This document shows, in pieces, positions 5,052-7,955 of a stretch of DNA of 7,955 bases. A model generated the notes under the pieces. That model was not told where the DNA came from. It did not search any database and saw only the letters and a program-made list of their open reading frames with translations. Within the stretch, counting starts at the first letter, position 1, and the number at the start of each line of letters is the position of its first letter. Both the position numbers and the translations under genes were made by a program. Source of the DNA: an uncultured Solobacterium sp. (lineage in GTDB: Bacteria; Bacillota_I; Bacilli_A; Erysipelotrichales; Erysipelotrichaceae); the NCBI GenBank assembly GCA_900547815.1, contig URHY01000083.1, positions 1-7,955 on the forward strand, given 5' to 3'.

Positions 5052-6419
5052 ATGTCAAAAATAGGTACTTTAAAAATCACAATAGAATTTATATTTTACT
5101 GGATATTAATTAATTTCCTGCAGGAAATCAATGTATTACGATTCTTTGGAGAATATACAATAAAGTTATGTGCACTGTATTTTTTAATGCAGATCTTGAT
5201 TGGGCGTTATCAAGGCAAAGTGTTATTGATGTATGATGAGATTCGTTTATTGATTCTTTCGCATATGGGCTTTTTCTTTGGAAGTTTTTTGATTTTCCCA
5301 TTTAATTCATGGACCATTCGTAAGATCTATGGTTTCCTTTTATTAACATTGGCATTGTTTGTGTTTGCCGGATTCAACTCAAGATATTCGCATAAAATCT
5401 TTAGGGAGCGTTATAAACATAATACTCTGATAGTAGGTACGGGTCATACGGCTGCGCAATTGGCCTTTGTATGTCGTGGCAATAGTTATTCATTATTGGA
5501 TGTGCAGGGATATGTGAGTTGTAAGTCATATGGAATTCATCAAGAACAGGTTGTTTCTAAAAAGAAAACGATTGAATTGGATGAGGTGGATGATTTTATA
5601 AAATCGCATGATATTGATACGGTATTGATTGCGATTCCTGAAATCAATCGTAGAAATTTAAATAAATTGTTTGAGATGTTTAAGGGTAAGGTATTGAACA
5701 TTAAATATTTACCGCAAGTAACTGGCTTAGTGACGTTTGATACGAAGGTTGAGGATTTTGATGGTATTTTAATGATTTCAAACTCTCGTGGAGTGAATCA
5801 ATTGGGTTCTTATATCTTAAAGCGTTGTATGGATATTTGTGCAGGACTATGTGGCATGATAATCTTGATTCCTTTAACGGTATATGTATTCTTTAAAAAT
5901 CGTATGGAAGGAGATAGAGGCCCTGTCTTCTTTACGCAGAATCGTATAGGTAAAAATGGCAAGGAATTTAAGATGTATAAGTATCGTACAATGGTGCTTG
6001 GTGCTGACAAGATCTTAGAGGATTTAATGGCCAAAGATCCTGCGATTCGTGAAGAGTATCAGAAGAATAAAAAGCTTGCGAATGATCCGCGCATCACAAG
6101 TGCAGGTCGTTTCTTGCGTGAGAAGAGTTTGGATGAATTCCCTCAATTTATCAATGTCTTCTTTGGCCAAATGTCTTTGATTGGGCCTCGTCCTTATTTG
6201 CCAAAAGAAAAAGTCGATATGGGCGAATACTATGAGGATGTTGTGGCTTGTAAGCCTGGCATTACGGGGATGTGGCAAAGCCATGGTCGTAGTGATGTAA
6301 GTTTTGAAAAACGTTTAATATTAGATGAATATTATTATCGAAACTGGTCTTTCTGGCTGGATGTTACACTACTTTGTAAAACAGTCAAACAAGTGCTTTA
6401 TGGAAGAGGGGCAGTTTAA
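5052..6419 (+). CDS. Undecaprenyl-phosphate sugar-1-phosphate transferase (initiating, WbaP/CpsE type)
   Basis: This membrane enzyme starts repeat-unit synthesis by moving a sugar-1-phosphate from a UDP-sugar to undecaprenyl phosphate on the cytoplasmic face. The 455 residues show the full polyprenyl glycosylphosphotransferase plan: about four N-terminal membrane helices (10-28, 38-52, 66-84, 92-108), a nucleotide-fold-like central domain (TLIVGTGHTAAQL, 125-137), a fifth membrane segment (about 262-281), and the catalytic domain with GPVFFTQNRIGKNG (290-303), YRTM (311-314), the SLDEFPQF motif with the catalytic Asp-Glu pair (D361, E362), MSLIGPRPYLPKE (374-386) and KPGITGMWQ (401-409). GPRPYLP resembles WbaP-type galactose-1-phosphate transferases, but sugar choice cannot be settled by eye. 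GGAG at 5038-5041 precedes the ATG by 10 bases. It lies 2 bases before the LCP gene. Confidence 0.93.
   Translation: MSKIGTLKITIEFIFYWILINFLQEINVLRFFGEYTIKLCALYFLMQILIGRYQGKVLLMYDEIRLLILSHMGFFFGSFLIFPFNSWTIRKIYGFLLLTLALFVFAGFNSRYSHKIFRERYKHNTLIVGTGHTAAQLAFVCRGNSYSLLDVQGYVSCKSYGIHQEQVVSKKKTIELDEVDDFIKSHDIDTVLIAIPEINRRNLNKLFEMFKGKVLNIKYLPQVTGLVTFDTKVEDFDGILMISNSRGVNQLGSYILKRCMDICAGLCGMIILIPLTVYVFFKNRMEGDRGPVFFTQNRIGKNGKEFKMYKYRTMVLGADKILEDLMAKDPAIREEYQKNKKLANDPRITSAGRFLREKSLDEFPQFINVFFGQMSLIGPRPYLPKEKVDMGEYYEDVVACKPGITGMWQSHGRSDVSFEKRLILDEYYYRNWSFWLDVTLLCKTVKQVLYGRGAV
5113..5128. repeat. 16-base perfect palindrome early in the sugar transferase gene
   Basis: ATTTCCTGCAGGAAAT reads identically on both strands and sits about 60 bases into the gene and about 90 bases after the predicted transcription start. 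It encodes F-L-Q-E and uses CTG, a Leu codon that is uncommon in these genes. It could be an operator-like site or chance. Confidence 0.4.
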
Positions 6420-6421
6420 TT

Positions 6422-7903
6422 ATGAAAGAGCAAAGTAAATTTTCGAAAGTATTGAGTATTTTATTGAGTGTTGTATTGGTGATTTCTTCATTTTATTTAT
6501 TGTATCAAGTGATTCGTTTGAATGTATTGCCATCTAAATTCTTATTTCCACTTACTATTGGAGTGGTTGTCTTGAATGCCATTTTTGTGTTATTGCTTGT
6601 ATATTTTAGTAAGAACTTGGTTTCAAAAATTATTTGTGTTGTATTGACTCTACTTGTTTGTGCTGCATCTTGTTTTGGTGGGTATTATATTTCTAAAACA
6701 CAAAGTGTTTTAAGTAATATTACAAATGTTGCCAAACATGCTAAGAATACGGTGAGTGTGATTATCAAAGAATCGAGTGATATTCAAAATAAATCGCAGT
6801 TGAACGATGTAAGTGTGGGGACTTTGCGTTTGAATGAACAGGGTTCTAAAAAGGCACTTAAAGAATTGAGTAAGGATGGAATTGTTTTAAATCAAATGGA
6901 ATATGATAGTTTATCCGCTTTATTAGAAGCTTTCTATAATGGACAAGTCGATTCGATTATTATTAATGAGTCAAGTCGTGCTCAAATTTTGGATATGGAA
7001 AACTATGCGAATTTTGATTCGAATACGCGTATTGTGTATCAAACTTCTTATAAAATCAAAAATAATGATTTAGCAAGTTCTGTCGATAACATTACAACAA
7101 AGCCTTTTAATATATTGATCTCTGGATCGGATACTCGTGGTGGCTTTGATGAGAATGGAAGAAGTGATGTGATCATGGTAGCTACAGTCAATCCTAAATC
7201 ACATACGATTTTATTAACTTCCATTCCACGTGATTTCTATGTTACTACAGCTTGTGATGAAGGGGATGGCTGTATGCAAGGGGCTTTGGATAAGATTACA
7301 CATACGGGTATTCATGGTACAAATACGACAAAGCGTACGGTAGAGAAGTTATTGGGGATTGAGATCAACTATACGTTTAAAGTTGGTTTTGATACGGTAA
7401 CAGAGCTTGTGGATGTATTAGGTGGTGTGGATGTGTATGTAGAGCCTGGTTATGCCACAACAACATCTTCATTTAGCGTACATGAAGGTTTGAATCATTT
7501 GAATGGTCAGCAGGCACTAGCTTATGCGCGTGAGCGTTATTCTTATGAAGAAGGGGATCGTCAGCGTACAAAGAATCAGCAACAAGTCCTTATGGGAATT
7601 GTAAGAGAAGCAACAAAACCAAGTGTGATCACAAACTATGCTGCGATCATGGATACCATGGCTAACACTTTCTCAACTACTATGTCCAATGATGAGATTA
7701 CGGCTTTAATTAAGTATCAATTAAACAACAATCCAACTTGGAATATGGAGCAGTATATGGTGGATGGTACAGGAGATACTTTAATGTGTGCTGAACTTGG
7801 AGATGCGGCTTATGTCATGATTCCAGATCAGAGTACAGTAAAACTTGCGAAGGATAAGATCAGTGCGGTATTGGCTGGTAAATCAAGTGCGGAGGTACAA
7901 TAA
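6422..7903 (+). CDS. LCP (LytR-CpsA-Psr) family polysaccharide-to-wall ligase
   Basis: LCP enzymes sit in the membrane with an outward-facing domain and transfer undecaprenyl-linked polymers to peptidoglycan. The 493 residues begin with three membrane helices (about 9-31, 42-62, 67-90), the CpsA arrangement. An accessory extracellular domain follows (about 105-212), like the one between membrane and catalytic domains in streptococcal CpsA. The LCP domain (about 228-400) has the expected lipid-phosphate and metal residues: SGSDTRGG (235-241, D237, R239), GRSDV (246-250), IPRDFYV (268-274), ARERY (369-373) and GDRQRTKNQQ (378-387). C278 and C284 may form a disulfide. G-rich sequence GGAAGAGGGG (6402-6411) at the end of the preceding gene is its likely ribosome binding site, 10 bases from the ATG. 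In streptococci this gene is usually first in the operon; here it comes after the initiating transferase. Confidence 0.93.
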   Translation: MKEQSKFSKVLSILLSVVLVISSFYLLYQVIRLNVLPSKFLFPLTIGVVVLNAIFVLLLVYFSKNLVSKIICVVLTLLVCAASCFGGYYISKTQSVLSNITNVAKHAKNTVSVIIKESSDIQNKSQLNDVSVGTLRLNEQGSKKALKELSKDGIVLNQMEYDSLSALLEAFYNGQVDSIIINESSRAQILDMENYANFDSNTRIVYQTSYKIKNNDLASSVDNITTKPFNILISGSDTRGGFDENGRSDVIMVATVNPKSHTILLTSIPRDFYVTTACDEGDGCMQGALDKITHTGIHGTNTTKRTVEKLLGIEINYTFKVGFDTVTELVDVLGGVDVYVEPGYATTTSSFSVHEGLNHLNGQQALAYARERYSYEEGDRQRTKNQQQVLMGIVREATKPSVITNYAAIMDTMANTFSTTMSNDEITALIKYQLNNNPTWNMEQYMVDGTGDTLMCAELGDAAYVMIPDQSTVKLAKDKISAVLAGKSSAEVQ

Positions 7904-7955
7904 TCTGAAAATATAATTTATGAAAAGGAGAAGTTAGAAGTACAAAAGGGCGCAA
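7904..7955 (+). other. Intergenic tail leading to a gene beyond the window
   Basis: No start codon or terminator is visible in these 52 bases. AAGGAG (7925-7930) and AAAAGGG (7944-7950) are Shine-Dalgarno-like; the second would serve a start codon just past the right edge. The operon therefore most likely continues into further polysaccharide genes. Confidence 0.45.

Noticed and set aside
1545..6284. Minus-strand open frames (around 1545-1736, 2262-2516, 5810-6034 and 6024-6284)
   Set aside because: They lie opposite well-supported genes or overlap their ends, have no recognisable domains, and look like frame shadows.
7912..7917. Perfect TATAAT after the LCP gene as a promoter
   Set aside because: No -35-like box or TGn extension is present at the right distance, and the sequence is AT-rich enough for a chance match.
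1..7955. CRISPR arrays, tRNA or rRNA genes, insertion sequences
   Set aside because: I saw no spaced direct repeats, cloverleaf arms, transposase motifs or flanking inverted repeats anywhere in the window.

Overview
This AT-rich window carries the first part of a capsule or exopolysaccharide locus from a low-GC Gram-positive bacterium (Bacillota). The evidence is strong AGGAG-type ribosome binding sites, a Wzd/Wzh/Wze phosphoregulatory set in the split Gram-positive form (membrane adaptor and kinase on separate polypeptides), a lipoprotein signal peptide and an LCP ligase. The codon habit (TTA/TTG Leu, CGT Arg) would suit Erysipelotrichia or a relative, but that is only a guess from style. 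All eight genes are on the + strand.

Layout. Positions 1-154 form the leader, with two weak promoter candidates and an AT-only palindrome. Positions 155-2354 hold the regulatory block: cpsC/wzd (chain-length and co-polymerase adaptor), cpsB/wzh (PHP tyrosine phosphatase) and cpsD/wze (BY-kinase with a YG-repeat tail). A lipoprotein with two PepSY-like repeats (2338-2895) overlaps the cpsD 3' end. A clear intrinsic terminator at 2903-2929 ends this unit. Positions 2977-4962 are an unusual three-gene group: a second, unrelated PHP phosphoesterase, a type I phosphoribosyltransferase, and a 230-residue protein I do not recognise. A promoter-like sequence (4992-5020) then precedes a polyprenyl-phosphate sugar-1-phosphate transferase (WbaP/CpsE type, 5052-6419) and an LCP (LytR-CpsA-Psr) protein (6422-7903). 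The last 52 bases hold Shine-Dalgarno-like sequence but no start codon, so the next gene probably begins just past the edge.

How it works together (family knowledge plus inference). The sugar transferase puts the first sugar phosphate on undecaprenyl phosphate, genes presumably outside the window extend and polymerise the repeat unit, and the LCP protein attaches finished polymer to the wall. CpsC, CpsD and CpsB set polymerisation and export through tyrosine phosphorylation and dephosphorylation of the CpsD tail. The lipoprotein may sense or modulate this from outside the membrane.

The most interesting points are: (i) the cpsD tail is written in tandem hexamers ending in a G8 tract, where loss of one G would fuse the kinase in frame to the lipoprotein; and (ii) the PHP-phosphoribosyltransferase-unknown group, bounded by a terminator and a promoter, has no obvious role in ordinary capsule synthesis.
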